From positions 4,774,001 through 4,838,000 of the forward strand of contig JBHGNT010000002.1 in assembly GCA_043228905.1 (NCBI GenBank): DNA of 64,000 nt. Direction: 5' to 3'. Position 1 is the first letter of the stretch; every line of letters begins with the position of its first letter. Shown piece after piece: positions 22,601 through 32,198 of the stretch. The position numbers and the translations under genes were made by a program. The DNA comes from Azolla caroliniana. Its lineage: Eukaryota; Polypodiophyta. The notes beneath the pieces are model-generated. The model was given only the letters and a program-made list of their open reading frames with translations. It did not search any database and was not told the origin of the DNA.

Positions 22601-23038
22601 GTGAAGTACAAGTGTAGAGCCACCTGCAAGGTTGAGCTCTACTGTGCCGATTCCAATGATGTCACAGTGTTGCGAGTTGCCGACTCGAACTGAGTCGGAG
22701 TGACGGATCATATATTGCCGAAATTGGGATCGATGAGGAGTCACGTGAAATGACGCGCCCGAATCTAAGAGCCATGTGCTCGATTCTTCAGTCGTGAGCA
22801 GAACTTCTGATCCGACTGGATTTTCGATTGATAGTATATTCGGGTCGTTTGGTAGCACATCAGCTGAGAAGCTGACGTAATTGATCTCCTCATGCCGGCC
22901 ACTCTTCTTGTCTGATTTCTGAGACTTGTCGTTCTTGTTCTTGAGTGCGCGGCAGTCGGCTTTGATGTGTCCGGGTTTCTTGCAATAGTTGCAGATTCGA
23001 TTGTCCCGTGACTGGCTCCGTCTTCGCTGATTGTTCAG
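19667..23038 (-). CDS. pol: Copia-3 pol: zinc knuckle, protease, integrase, RT, RNase H
   Basis: Open frame of about 1120 codons downstream of a TAG; the first in-frame ATG at 22858 leaves 1063 residues. Before that ATG it reads CNYCKKPGHIKADC, the gag zinc knuckle. Counting from the ATG: protease DSG at 32-34; GAG-pre-integrase LWHRRLGHLSKAG near 158-170 with CEHC; integrase D221, D284 and E320; reverse transcriptase YVDD at 737-740; RNase H D910 and downstream acidic residues. All recognisable catalytic residues are present. Being open and nearly repeat-identical at its LTRs, this is a recent insertion. The knuckle and pol lie in the same frame as gag, so a single polyprotein would require reading through the TAG. 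Confidence 0.93.
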   Translation of the reverse strand: MNNQRRRSQSRDNRICNYCKKPGHIKADCRALKNKNDKSQKSDKKSGRHEEINYVSFSADVLPNDPNILSIENPVGSEVLLTTEESSTWLLDSGASFHVTPHRSQFRQYMIRHSDSVRVGNSQHCDIIGIGTVELNLAGGSTLVLHNVRHVPELSRPLISVGQLDEDGIRAGFSSGGWTLHRGNLLLARGPKIHSLYPLHVTLREGNLFLVDIPVSSLWHRRLGHLSKAGITHLSRAGYIPKLSFSDHQFCEHCQYGKQAAASHPTSAPRETRPLDLVHSDVCGPMPHQSLGGASYFVSFIDDSTRKVWAYPIRTKDRVFSIFSDWLAMVENQTDQKLKCFRTDNGGEFKSEEFVKFCRQRGIRREFTAPHSPEQNGIAERMNRTIQERIVSMLQHSGLSDGFWAEALLTAVHIINMSPSRPLGLQIPQELWIGSKPNYDKLRIFGCEAYALIPKDDRRKLAPRSRKCIFHGYGSDGEMGYRLWDPERRQIVRSSDVVFNESAMNPSVEKPIEVRRVTFSDVPTLQEGPALNTRSASRVAEPYTTDSDNSDSAQQNNSLSDHPTSIPDATSPIIPRRSERLSQPPERYSPGIFFTDAGEPTSYEEASTSVDSATWHLAMESEMHSIRANKTWDLVELPKNRRALPCKWVYRLKETSDSTTPKYKARLVAKGFRQEYGVDFDEIFSPVVKMTTLRFLLGVVAADNLELIQLDVKTAFLHGDLEEEIYMEQPKGFVATGQEHLVCRLRKSLYGLKQAPRQWYKKFDDFIQSIGFSKSDEDHCLFTNTAQDGSPIFLIIYVDDMLISGRHAGELADLIRQLRLKFAMKDLSLARHILGMKISRHRDKRHLFLSQTDYIGRVLERFNMQSAKSASTPLPLNLRLSQRDCPTSGPEGEDMKSVPYAPAVGSLMYLMVATRPDISHAVGVVSRFMHNPGRSHWNAVKHVFKYLAGTKDHGILFGPNSTSGVVGYTDSDFAGCIDSRKSTTGYCFKFGNGAISWKSKLQECTATSKTEAEYVAASDAAKEALWLGQLAHTFRQVDHDSAPVVYSDSQGAVALSRNPVHHNASKHIDVRYHFVRDCVISGKIGLEKISTTDNVADGMTKCLSADRFRSLRHQMGVTTNQSG

Positions 23039-23701
23039 CTACCGTGAGGAATCTCTTCCTCGTATGTTCGATCGGTCTGTCGAACCTTGTACTACATAAG
23101 CGTCGTCTGTTGAGTCTTTGGCGAAAGACTTTCTCCGAGCTGCTTCGGTCAGGATTGCGCTCGTGACTTCGGAGTATTTAACAGCTGTGGTTGACGCGTT
23201 GCACACGGTTGTGACGAAAGTTTCCCATGATGAGGGAAGGCTACTCATGAGTATCATTGCTCTGAGTTCATCCTCGATTGCCGTCCCCTGAGATGAGATT
23301 TGGGAGCTTATGCTTTCGTACTCATTGAGATGTGCTTGAACCGAATCTGATTCTTTCATCCGCAAGTTGTAGAGGCGCCGAATCAGAAACATCTTCGTCG
23401 CAGCGACCTTCTTTTCGTAGGTGTCCGACAGTGTTTTCCACAGTTCGAATGCTGTCGTACACGATTGCACCGTAAAGTATACCGATTCCGATAGGTGCAT
23501 CCGAATCGTGGCGCGGACGATTCTGTCCAGCTTCTGCCACTCAATTGGTTTGTATCCTTCTGGAGGTTCTTCATTTTCGATGGGATCGATTTGCCCCTTG
23601 ACGATGAGATAGTCCTGCATTTGCTCCTTCCAGAAGTTGAAGTTCGATCCATCGAACTTTCGTAGACTCATTTCTGACGAGCCGGATGTTGATGCCATCA
23701 A
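23039..23701 (-). CDS. gag: Copia-3 gag (220 residues, ends at TAG)
   Basis: Starts with ATG at 23701 (MMASTSGSSEMSLRKFDG) and contains a typical copia capsid region (YFTVQSCTTAFELWKTLSDTY; LPSSWETFVTTV). It ends in TAG at 23039-23041, immediately before the nucleocapsid zinc knuckle, which continues in the same frame. As it stands the gag product would lack its zinc knuckle. Confidence 0.88.
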   Translation of the reverse strand: MMASTSGSSEMSLRKFDGSNFNFWKEQMQDYLIVKGQIDPIENEEPPEGYKPIEWQKLDRIVRATIRMHLSESVYFTVQSCTTAFELWKTLSDTYEKKVAATKMFLIRRLYNLRMKESDSVQAHLNEYESISSQISSQGTAIEDELRAMILMSSLPSSWETFVTTVCNASTTAVKYSEVTSAILTEAARRKSFAKDSTDDAYVVQGSTDRSNIRGRDSSR

Positions 23702-24395
23702 ATTTGGTTTCGGTTGATGAAGCTCGGTTCGGGGTTGACTACGAACCTTGTTGGAGTGCAGCCGGTTGGCTCACCCGATATCGTTCTAGTCGGATTTGAA
23801 CCCGAGTCGGTTTGGCTTCGGATATATGTATTGTTGAACTTGCTCGAATTGACTCCGGTGACTTGAGGGACAGAACCGACTGGTCTTCCCGAATGTTGCC
23901 GAGTCGGAGTGAGCCCGGTTCGCTTCCGAATATATATGCCAAATACCGATTATTGAAACCGATTGTCTGGACCGATTCTGCTTCGGGTGACTGCAGCGAC
24001 GAGAGAGACGGATCCAACTGATCCTCCCGAATGTCGATCAGCCGGATGAAGCACGAATTTGGGTTGTTGTCTTGAGACCGATCTGCACCGAGTGGTTACA
24101 ATGAGCGGCGAGCAGCGTTTGATGACCTCTTCGGATGCCGTTTAACCGAGTGGAGCACGATCGTGTCAATGTTGCACAAGGGGATTTCACCTCGAGCGGT
24201 TACGATCACAAAGAACAGAGTACAACCTGCTGGCTTACTCCAAGCGAAGATGACCTAACGCGATGAGATGCAAGCCTCGTTTTTCTTCTTCTTCTCTCTT
24301 CTTCGAATGACGCAAGAAACCGAATGCTGTGCAGGCTGAGATGACGGCCGACAGCGGGATGAAGGACCGAATACTGTGCAGGCTCTGATACCAGA

Positions 24396-24689
24396 TGTTG
24401 AAGACAAAGGCCGTCAATGCGGAAGATCAAATAGCATTCGATTCGTGGTTGAGTACCTGCGTATGACAGTTTCCAAGATCGTGCACAGAGAGAGAGAGAG
24501 AGAGAGACACAAAAGGCTTTCTATTCAATATCAACAATAATACAACAACCTTACAAAAAGGTTACAAGGTCACTATATATAGTGACCGACTTAGGGCAAC
24601 TACCATTTATGCTAATTACACAAATGGCCCAAACTTGATCTATACAGAGGGATAGTGTGAATACGTCCATTATACACTTGTATTTGACA
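24396..24689 (-). repeat. Copia-3 5' LTR
   Basis: 294 bp, matching 19180-19473 with one substitution noted. The palindromic TATA region is at about 24568-24587. Confidence 0.92.
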
Positions 24690-24694
24690 CCGTT

Positions 24695-27600
24695 GTCGTT
24701 GGTGCTTTGTACCACGTAAGGCCCGAACCACCTTCTTGTGAACTTCCGTGTCGCTCGGTGCTGGTTGTCGAGGCTGCTGTCATAGACTAGCACCCAGTCG
24801 CCTTCCTCGATCTTCTCCGGTCGGAGCCGGTGCGTTCAGTCGAACCGGGCTTTGTTCCTCATCCTTGCATCCCGAAGCTTTCCCGCAGCCTGCTCCATGT
24901 CCTCCGGCCTTCGCTCGAGCTGACGTATGCGCGCTGCCAATAGTTCCTCCCGGCTCATCTCGTCTCTCCAGTCCACGGTTGCCCATGAGGAGATCGTACG
25001 TTCCATTGGCATGATCGGCTTTTGCCCAAACATGAGCTCTGCCGGCATGAATCCGGTTACCGAACTGTGCGTAGTTCGGTCCGCCCACAACGCGTAAGGC
25101 AGCAGCCGCGGCCAATTCCCGACTTGACCTCTGCATGCCTGAACTAATGCCTTGACGATCGGTCCATGTCCGCACTCCACCTTCCCATTCGCCTCCGGAT
25201 TGTACGCAGTGGTAAGCGAGAGCTTGACTCCTAGCCGGTCGAATAGCTCCTCGGCCTCCTCGGCGTCCAACTCCCCGCGATCAGCCACGATTTTCCCGAC
25301 GCACCCGTACCGGCATATCACGTCCTCAATCAGGAACCGACATACGGCCGCGGTCGTTTTGTTCTGAAGGGCTCGGCCTTCTACCTGGTTCGTCAGATCT
25401 TCTCGAGCCAAGACCAGATACCGCATTTGTCCTACTCCCATCGGCATCGTCACCAGGTCTACCATCCATTTGAAGTGGATGGTCGGAGGGTACGTAGGGT
25501 GAAGCTCGTCCCGATGTCGGACTACGGAGTGCATCTGACAGCTCTCGCAAATCGTCACGAACCGATGCACGTCCCGATACAGTCCCGGCCACCAGTACTT
25601 CCCCTTTATCTTCTCGAACGTGGCCCACGTTCCTCGGTGTCCAGCCCAAGGGCTGTCGTGGTAGGCCGTCAGCAGCTCCTCATGTTCTTCCTTCATCGCC
25701 ACCACCCGGAGCGGAACGCCGTTCCTCTTCTTCAGGTGCTTCCATAAGTATCCGTCCCGGAGAACGAATCGGTATGCTTTCTTCCGGATCCGGTTGGCCT
25801 CGTCTCTCGTCCATGACGCATCCGGCGTCATTGTCCTCAAGAAACCACCGATCTACAGCCACTCGCCGTCGTACTTGCTCTCGTCGAAGCCGTTAAGTGC
25901 CGGAGTGCTCGTCCCATCGGTCGTCACGTACGCTGCCTCGAAGAAGTCCACGCCGACTTCTTCGTCCTCCGAAACCATGCCGCCCTCGTCATCAAACCTC
26001 ACCCTCGAAAGCATGTCGGCCATGGCGTTGTCCTTTCCGGAAATGTGTCGTATTTCCGAGTCCAGGGACTTAATGTACGCTATCCACCTGAGCATCGCCA
26101 GGTCCGGTGTCGCGCATCCGGAAACCATGCCGAGAATTGGCAGGCAATCCGTCTCGATAATCACTTCCGTCCCGATCAGGTAGTCTTTGTCGGCGTTTAC
26201 TGCCGAAACGATACCCCAGAGTTCGCGTTTAACCTGGGCGTACCCTCGCTGTCGCTCACTGAGGACCTTTGCGCCGAATCGGATCGGGAATGGAATGTCA
26301 TCCCCGTCTTCTTGGTTGACGACCCATCCGATCCCGGTCGGACTCGTATCCACCGTTATGTATACCGGGGTACCCTTCCCGTAGACAGCCTTCCGGAGCG
26401 CCGGTGCTGCCGCAAGAGCTTCCTTCAGCTTCTGGACCGACTCCGTGTGCTCGTCTCGCCACTTGAATTTTCGCCCTTCCTTCAGCAACCCGTATAGCGG
26501 TTCCGCAACGTGGGCGTAATGCGGGATCCATATGTGGTAGAATGCACACGCCCCCAGGAACCTCCGAGCTTCCGTAACCGAGCTACAGTCGGTCTGCATC
26601 GCGGAGATGGCTTCTACCTTTGCCGGAGACGGCTTCCGGCCATATGGTCCACATAGGTGTCCGACCACCAAGATTTATGATTGCCCGAAGGCCGATTTCT
26701 CCCCGGAGAAGGTGAGCCTTGCATCCTCTAACCTTTGTAGCACCTTCTCGCAGTCGTTGATGTGTGTTGTCACGAATCGCCGGCACCCGTCCGGCCCAAG
26801 TGTCTCGTCCTTCTCTTCCACCGGGCACCCTTTTATCGGGATGTCGTCTAGAAATGGCATGGTGATGTCCGGGATGCAATCCCTCAGTACCTTGTTCATT
26901 GCATTCACCATGTGGGCCACCGAGTTGGTCCCTCCTTGTGGTAGGGTACACATTCGCACTAGGCCGAGGGGAGTTCGCATCGTCGTAATGTCTCTGCTCT
27001 CCACGGCTAGCTGGAACTGGTCGTACCCCGAGTACAGATCACCGACCGAATAAATCGACCTTCCGGCGAAGGCCTCCACGAACTCGTCTATGGTCGGTCT
27101 GATTCCTGCGTTTCGAATGGTCACTCTGTTGACCGGCTGCAGGTCTTGAATGAAGCGCAATGTTCCGTTTTTCTTTGGTACGGTAAACCATCGGTTCAAG
27201 TATGGGGCACTTGACGGTTCGAGAATGCCCATATCGACTTTTTGCCTCAATAGCTCCATCAACTTCGGGATGTGAGCTCTCGGTATTGGAATCGGCTTGA
27301 GATTCCACGGTACATGTGGTACCGTGAATATCACCATCGGCTCCACGATTTTCGGGTCTACGCACCCGATCTCTCCCGGTGAGAATGCGAAAGCTTTCCC
27401 GTGTCGTCCGAGCATTCTCCGAAACCGGTCTTCCTCCGCCGGCAGTAGGAACCCGCCCCCACCGATTTTGAGCTCCCGGAGCGTCCCGTCGGTGAAGGTG
27501 TGTCCTATGCAGACCGGATCTCGTAAACTGGAGTCCGACGCAACCCCTCTGATTCGGGACTCACTGCCCTCCGGTAAGGGTGCCGCGACTGGCCTTACCT

Positions 27601-27994
27601 TCCGGTCCACAGTCTTGTACTTCGTGCTAACTCGGGCCGTCCGATCCGACCCGAGCCCCTGACTGAAGTTCGTGATGACTTCGTACATCTCTTCGGAACA
27701 TACCGGTATCGTCCGGTCTTCATTAAGGTCTTCTCCGACTACCTTCCTCAGCATCCCCAAGGTGTCGTCGAAGGAGACCGCCTCCACGGCTCCACTGATT
27801 TCCTCGTCCGGGCCGAGAACTCCGCACACTTGAAGTCGCTCCTCCGCCCTTGCCCTTTCTCGGCCAACGATGCCGACTATCATACACCCTTCGTTGTTGG
27901 AGAAGCAAAATTTCCTACCTATCGTACAGATGTGGGGTCTTTCCCGAGTGTCCGGACTGTCTCGGCCCCACGCCTTGGCAGCCCTCTCTAAAAA
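24695..27994 (-). pseudogene. Gypsy-2 pol, main part
   Basis: Homologous along its length to gypsy-1 pol. One frame runs from the gag/pol overlap (27994) down to copia-3, but with nonsense codons at 26672-26674 (TAA where gypsy-1 has Glu), 25850-25852 (TAG where gypsy-1 has Gln) and near 24833-24835 (TGA where gypsy-1 has Arg). FLDD, RNase H and integrase D, D and E motifs are still readable. With the copia-3 insertion this copy cannot make full-length pol. Confidence 0.9.
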
Positions 27995-30159
27995 TCCTCT
28001 CGGTTCTCGCCACTGAGGGATTCGCGGTTTCGCTCGTGGTTCGGCCGCACCGTTAGAAATTGGACCGAATGGCGCCCGTCCTGGCTTTTGACCCTCACGT
28101 AGGCCGAACCGTTGTTCAGCACCTTGGTCTCCATTCGCGCCGCCGTGATGTATGGTTCCCCTAATATGACCGGGTGCGAGGACGTCTCCTGTACGAAGAA
28201 GTGCTGGTCAATCTCGACGTCGCCGATCTTGACCCGCACGTTCGGGCAGGCCCCGTGCAGTTCCTCGGTGGCGCGCATCGCCGCCCGTATCTTCCACCCG
28301 TGCTCGGTGTTGATCGGCCATTTTCGTTTCTTATAGAAGTCCATGGACATCAGGTTTATTACCGAACCGTGGTCCACCAATGCCACCACCGGTTCCTGAA
28401 CATCTCCGATCTTTACCGGGGTCTCCGTGGTCGCTCGGGCCCAGTGTGGCCTCGAATAGTGGCTCTCCGCCCACTCATCTTCCAGCGCCAAGTCGTCGAT
28501 GTGCGTCGTCCGCACCTCCACCGGTCTCTCCGGTTCCGTCGACGTCGACAGCCTCTTCCGCTTCACCAAGTCCACAATGGAGTCGTGGAACTCCTTCTTA
28601 GTGATCCCTAGCACCTCTCGCAATGACAGCTCCACTTTGCTGTCGAGGATCCGCTCTTCTAGGACCTTTCGTAGGTCCGTGGTCCTTCCTATTTCCGTCC
28701 CCAGTCGGTATCCGCCCTTCCTGGGGTTATCTTGCGCGCTGGACCCACCGGCATCGTTCTGTCGTTGCCCGAATCGGGTCTCGTATCGTTGTGAGGGCCC
28801 GGCCGCTCCGGCTTTCCCCACTTGTTTGTCTTCCACCAGAGCCTCGTAGTTCCGGCAGGCGGCTTCTACGAAGCCCGTCTTCTCCTCGACCGAGTCGCTC
28901 CACCCGGTTATTTCCCGGACCCGTCTCTCAGCGCGGTCCGCTTCATCTTCCCTCAGCCGTGCGCCGGCGAGGCCTTCCAGCATCGCCGACCAGAATCCGT
29001 CTTTGCTCTCCTTTCGGGCCTCACTGCCCCCGACCCGAATACCGGCCGACGCCGAGTAGTGGATGGCCTCCACGTGTCGGGCCGCTGCCTCTTCCATCAG
29101 TCTCTTCATACCTCCTCGCCCGTCGTTTCGGTTTAGGGCCCTTCTGGTATCGCCGGCATGCACCCGGCCTTCCCACAGGTACACCACCCGGTTCCTCAAC
29201 GCCTCTGCGAAATCGCCGCAGTCCTTCCGAATGTGGCCGACCTCGTCGCACCACATGCACCTGTTCCCTGCTGCCGGTCGTCGGTCACGAGCCGGTTCGC
29301 CGCCTTCCCTTCGAGTCCGGGCGATCTGGAGATCCTTTATCGCCCGCGTCAACTCCTCTAGCGCTGCTCCTCCGGATGAGTCATTGACCATGCCGGTCGA
29401 AGCCGAACCGGTTTCGAGCCACTCCCGGGTCTCTGCCCTTCGCCCTTGTGGTGCCGGCTCAAGCCTCCTTGCTGTGACAGAGCCCGCTCCGGTCGCCTCG
29501 TTGTCAGCCCATTCTCGCCGTTTGTCAAAACGGCCACAGACTCTCTTAACCGCAGCCCAGTCGGTCGTCAGCCCGTCTTCGGTTTCCAGCAAGGAGCCGA
29601 CTTGATCCCGGTCCCGCTCGTCCACCGACTTGACGAATAGTAGGACCCGGCTCGTATCCAGAACGGTTCGGTCAAGCGCCGAAAGGCGCGCAAAGCGTTC
29701 CTCAAACTCCCGGAGGAGTGCCGACGCGTTTCTTCCCTTGCCGGGGGACTCCACCCATTCCACGAAGTCCCGTTTCGAAAGCCGGAGCGCGTCGTCCAGC
29801 CCGTATTTCTCTAGGAGTCGGCCTTCGAACTCCTCCCAGGTACGGCTCTCCGCCCGTACCCCGAGCACCTCCGCATGGATGCTCGGCATCGCCACTCGAG
29901 GGAACCCGACAAGACGCCTCTCTTCCGGAATGTCCCGCATCAACATTTCTGCCCCGTAGGACGCCAAATACTTCGTGGCATCCTTTCCGCTGAACCGGCC
30001 GATCGTACCGACGACCACCTCAATGGCTCTGTCGAGGGCGTCGGTGCCCTCGCGTGCACTCAATATCCGATCCACGGCCGACGCCATGGCCTCCGCAAGA
30101 TCTGACCCCTTCATCTTCTGCTCTTCTGCCGCCTCCTTCACGTCGGGTTCACCAAGATG
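27988..30159 (-). CDS. gag: Gypsy-2 gag-protease
   Basis: Open from the LTR boundary to TAG at 27988-27990, and in fact open further upstream into the LTR to 30636, which I take as chance. The same domains as in gypsy-1: capsid region, CMWCDEVGHIRKDC zinc knuckle, and a protease with the D-H-G triad. The first ATG is ten codons after the corresponding gypsy-1 frame start. It ends in the same GAT TTT TAG context with pol open in the -1 frame. Possibly still able to supply gag although pol is dead. Confidence 0.88.
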   Translation of the reverse strand, partial: HLGEPDVKEAAEEQKMKGSDLAEAMASAVDRILSAREGTDALDRAIEVVVGTIGRFSGKDATKYLASYGAEMLMRDIPEERRLVGFPRVAMPSIHAEVLGVRAESRTWEEFEGRLLEKYGLDDALRLSKRDFVEWVESPGKGRNASALLREFEERFARLSALDRTVLDTSRVLLFVKSVDERDRDQVGSLLETEDGLTTDWAAVKRVCGRFDKRREWADNEATGAGSVTARRLEPAPQGRRAETREWLETGSASTGMVNDSSGGAALEELTRAIKDLQIARTRREGGEPARDRRPAAGNRCMWCDEVGHIRKDCGDFAEALRNRVVYLWEGRVHAGDTRRALNRNDGRGGMKRLMEEAAARHVEAIHYSASAGIRVGGSEARKESKDGFWSAMLEGLAGARLREDEADRAERRVREITGWSDSVEEKTGFVEAACRNYEALVEDKQVGKAGAAGPSQRYETRFGQRQNDAGGSSAQDNPRKGGYRLGTEIGRTTDLRKVLEERILDSKVELSLREVLGITKKEFHDSIVDLVKRKRLSTSTEPERPVEVRTTHIDDLALEDEWAESHYSRPHWARATTETPVKIGDVQEPVVALVDHGSVINLMSMDFYKKRKWPINTEHGWKIRAAMRATEELHGACPNVRVKIGDVEIDQHFFVQETSSHPVILGEPYITAARMETKVLNNGSAYVRVKSQDGRHSVQFLTVRPNHERNRESLSGENREDF

Positions 30160-30783
30160 TCGAGATATTCCTCGCGGATGCGTGAAATGAGGCGGGACAT
30201 CGGGGGTCTTGCACCGAAAAGCAAGAGAGAAAGGAGAAGGGAAGAGACCCACTACGTGCGAGCATAGATTCTCAGGGACACGGCCCTCGACACAAAGACG
30301 CGAGTGGGACACCGACGCAGAGAGACACGAATGTATGTATATATATATTAACAAGGACAAACAACAAGAAGCACGAAGTCGGTTACAATCCGAACAGGCC
30401 GGCGAACAGATGCCGATGCCTGTTCGTAAACGCACAGAAAGAAGGGAGTAGGTTGGAGGTGCTGCCGGAAGCAGTCGGGCATTCCTCAGAGCAGCGCGAG
30501 CCTCCCGAAACCTGCACAGAAAGAAGCTATGGAGTTTGGAAGAGAGAGAAGCCTTCGGCCGACAACCCGACAACACTTCTTCCTCTCTAACCGCGATCCC
30601 TTCCCCCCTCCTCGTCTCCCTCCTTTTTATAGGCAAGGAAGGAGCCGTTTCCCATTAACTTCCTACCTACCGAATCTACCTACCTAGGATCTTCTATGTA
30701 CAACATAAGGCGTACGTGCATGAAGAGCCGGTTCCTACGCTCCGGTGCACCGATTCCGCTTGTGGACGGTTTTCTTCACGACA
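30158..30783 (-). repeat. Gypsy-2 5' LTR
   Basis: 626 bp. Carries 14 bp more than the partner LTR near the right end. The candidate primer-binding site complement lies just left of it at about 30139-30154. Confidence 0.9.
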
Positions 30784-30787
30784 ACGC

Positions 30788-30885
30788 GTTCATCCCCAGG
30801 GAGAAAAGGACATGGTTGGCACCCCATGCAACGAAATGCATATTTCTCGGTTATGGAACCAATGGGGATTTTGGCTACCGAAATG
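30788..30885 (+). pseudogene. Copia-1 integrase C-terminal piece
   Basis: Reads FIPREKRTWLAPHATKCIFL and GYGTNGDFGYR, continuing directly from 18323. Copia homology stops after GYR, marking the truncation point of copia-1. Confidence 0.75.
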
Positions 30886-32198
30886 CATGCAATAGAGAAG
30901 GGCCTTACCGAGCGGAGCAGGAGGCCATCGGAATCAAGCTCGAAGATGACGACGGAGCAAAGGGCCTTACCGAGGATTGGTCGAAAGTCGAACGAGTATG
31001 CCATCTATTGGATGAGGAGAGGTCCGCGAAAGGAAAAGGCAAGATGACGCGTGACGGTGCCTCATCACAGTAGGGAGTGATCGCGCAACGAGACGGAATG
31101 GCGAAGATCTCGATGTCGAGGCCCTGGTTTGGTAAGCGTATAAGGCTCTGAAGGTGATGACCACCTACGCCACCAAGGAGTTGGTGGCTATGGACAAGTC
31201 ATCGGAGGGCGAACATACAAAATCATTCTCCGCACCGTTTCCGAAGACTTCGGTAGTTCGGATGCCATGGCAACCTAAGATCGGAGAGATGGAAGATGGT
31301 GGCGGGAACGCCAAGGAGAAGGACGACGACAAGTCGGAGGTCACACGGAGAGATCCCTCCACACCGTTTCCGGAGACTTCTGTAGTTTGGCCAACGTGTC
31401 TCACGTCGGCTCAATCTCCAGGTTAATTGTGAGGAGAGAACGATGGTGGCGGTGAGAGAACGGGGTTCTGCAATGCGGAGAAGTGCTGACGAAGCGGTTC
31501 CCCCACACCAGATCTGGAGATTTCGGCAGTTGAGCTCGTGTGCCGAAGTGAGACCGGAGAGATGGAAGGTGGTGGCGAGAGGACATGGCCCGAGGTCAAC
31601 GTGCACGAAAGAAAGGATGAGACCGGCGAGGCGGCCAAAGATGAGACCACGGCGGGTGCAAAAGACGAAATCGAGCGAGTCTGATCCGAACAAGTGACGA
31701 GTGGACCCAAGTAGAGGTGGATGCAACAAGGGCCTTTAAGCCCAGACAAAGACAGATGTGGAGATCGACAGTCGAGAACGGAGAGATGGAAGGCAGCATC
31801 GAGGATTCCTAGCACGATGCCAACGCAGATCGATTGGAGATGGCCTGCGAGGAGGCCAAGGATGGAGCTGCGATGGAGAGAAATGTAGAGGCAAGAGGCG
31901 GGACCGAAAGAAGTGGAGTCGGAAGTCCCGTCCAACCGGGAATTCAATCCCATCGGCGTTTCATTTCGGATGGGGCACGATCTGGGCATGGATCGTTCGA
32001 TCGAAACCGGGCCGAAATGCAAAGAACAACGAGGCCAAGTGGGTCAATCGGGCGAAGAAGGTGTTCTTCGAAGCAGAGGGGACCGACTCGGGAGTCAGGG
32101 GAAATGTGTGCTGACCCGAAGAGGTACACAATGAAGAGCGGAACGAGATGTGTTCAATGTGGCTGTTTAAGGGCTTAGTAGCGAGCACAGAGGGGATC
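30886..32198 (+). other. Unassigned GC-rich stretch with a gag-like motif and ~130-145-bp imperfect repeats
   Basis: At about 30940-31070 the plus strand reads EDDDGAKGLTEDWSKVERVC, resembling the LLETEDGLTTDWAAVRKVC segment of gypsy-1 gag, so a diverged gag fragment is likely. From about 31230 to 31800 a degenerate unit recurs with starts near 31234, 31363 and 31507, built on CCGTTTCCGGAGACTTC..TAGTT and GGAGAGATGGAAGRTGGTGGCG. A fourth partial occurrence of the second block lies near 31780. A possible CVQCGCL knuckle remnant lies at about 32152. No intact gene is supported. Confidence 0.45.

Larger units (their letters stand above)
19180..24689 (-). mobile_element. Copia-3: young Ty1/copia element inside gypsy-2 pol
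   Basis: Two 294-bp LTRs (19180-19473 and 24396-24689) differ at one base that I can see (near 19470 versus 24686). Target duplication CCGTT lies at 19175-19179 and 24690-24694. The primer-binding site TGGTATCAGAGC is an exact initiator tRNA-Met match (complement at 24382-24393). A purine-rich tract lies next to the left LTR at about 19474-19486. Gag and pol share one frame, interrupted by a single TAG. Confidence 0.95.
18324..30783 (-). mobile_element. Gypsy-2: Ty3/gypsy element interrupted by copia-3
   Basis: LTRs at 18324-18935 (612 bp) and 30158-30783 (626 bp). Target duplication ACGC at 18320-18323 and 30784-30787. The LTRs differ by a 14-bp indel near the TGTCGTG end and by substitutions. 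Joining the flanks restores GAA GCT TAC GCG TTC ATC of copia-1 integrase. Same family as gypsy-1 but a different LTR subfamily, sharing the ends TGTCGTG...CTCGACA, the TCCGCCCCCACC purine tract (complement) and the primer-binding site. Confidence 0.92.
2823..30885 (+). mobile_element. Copia-1: Ty1/copia element, 3'-truncated, split by three nested insertions
   Basis: The recoverable parts are a 5' LTR (2823-2869 plus 10181-10369), a primer-binding site TGGTATTAGAGT (10372-10383), gag and protease to GAG-pre-integrase (10465-11981), integrase core (17841-18323) and the integrase C-terminal part (30788-30885). Gypsy-1 sits in the LTR and copia-2 and gypsy-2 sit in the integrase region, each with a target duplication. 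Joining the parts across gypsy-2 gives an uninterrupted reading over the junction, which confirms a single host element. Reverse transcriptase, RNase H and the 3' LTR are absent. The gag is similar to that of copia-3. Many stop codons make it the oldest layer of the nest. Confidence 0.78.

Noticed and set aside
27988-30636. An 882-codon gag including LTR sequence
   Set aside because: The first 160 or so codons lie inside the LTR and are not open in gypsy-1; gag is taken to begin after the LTR.
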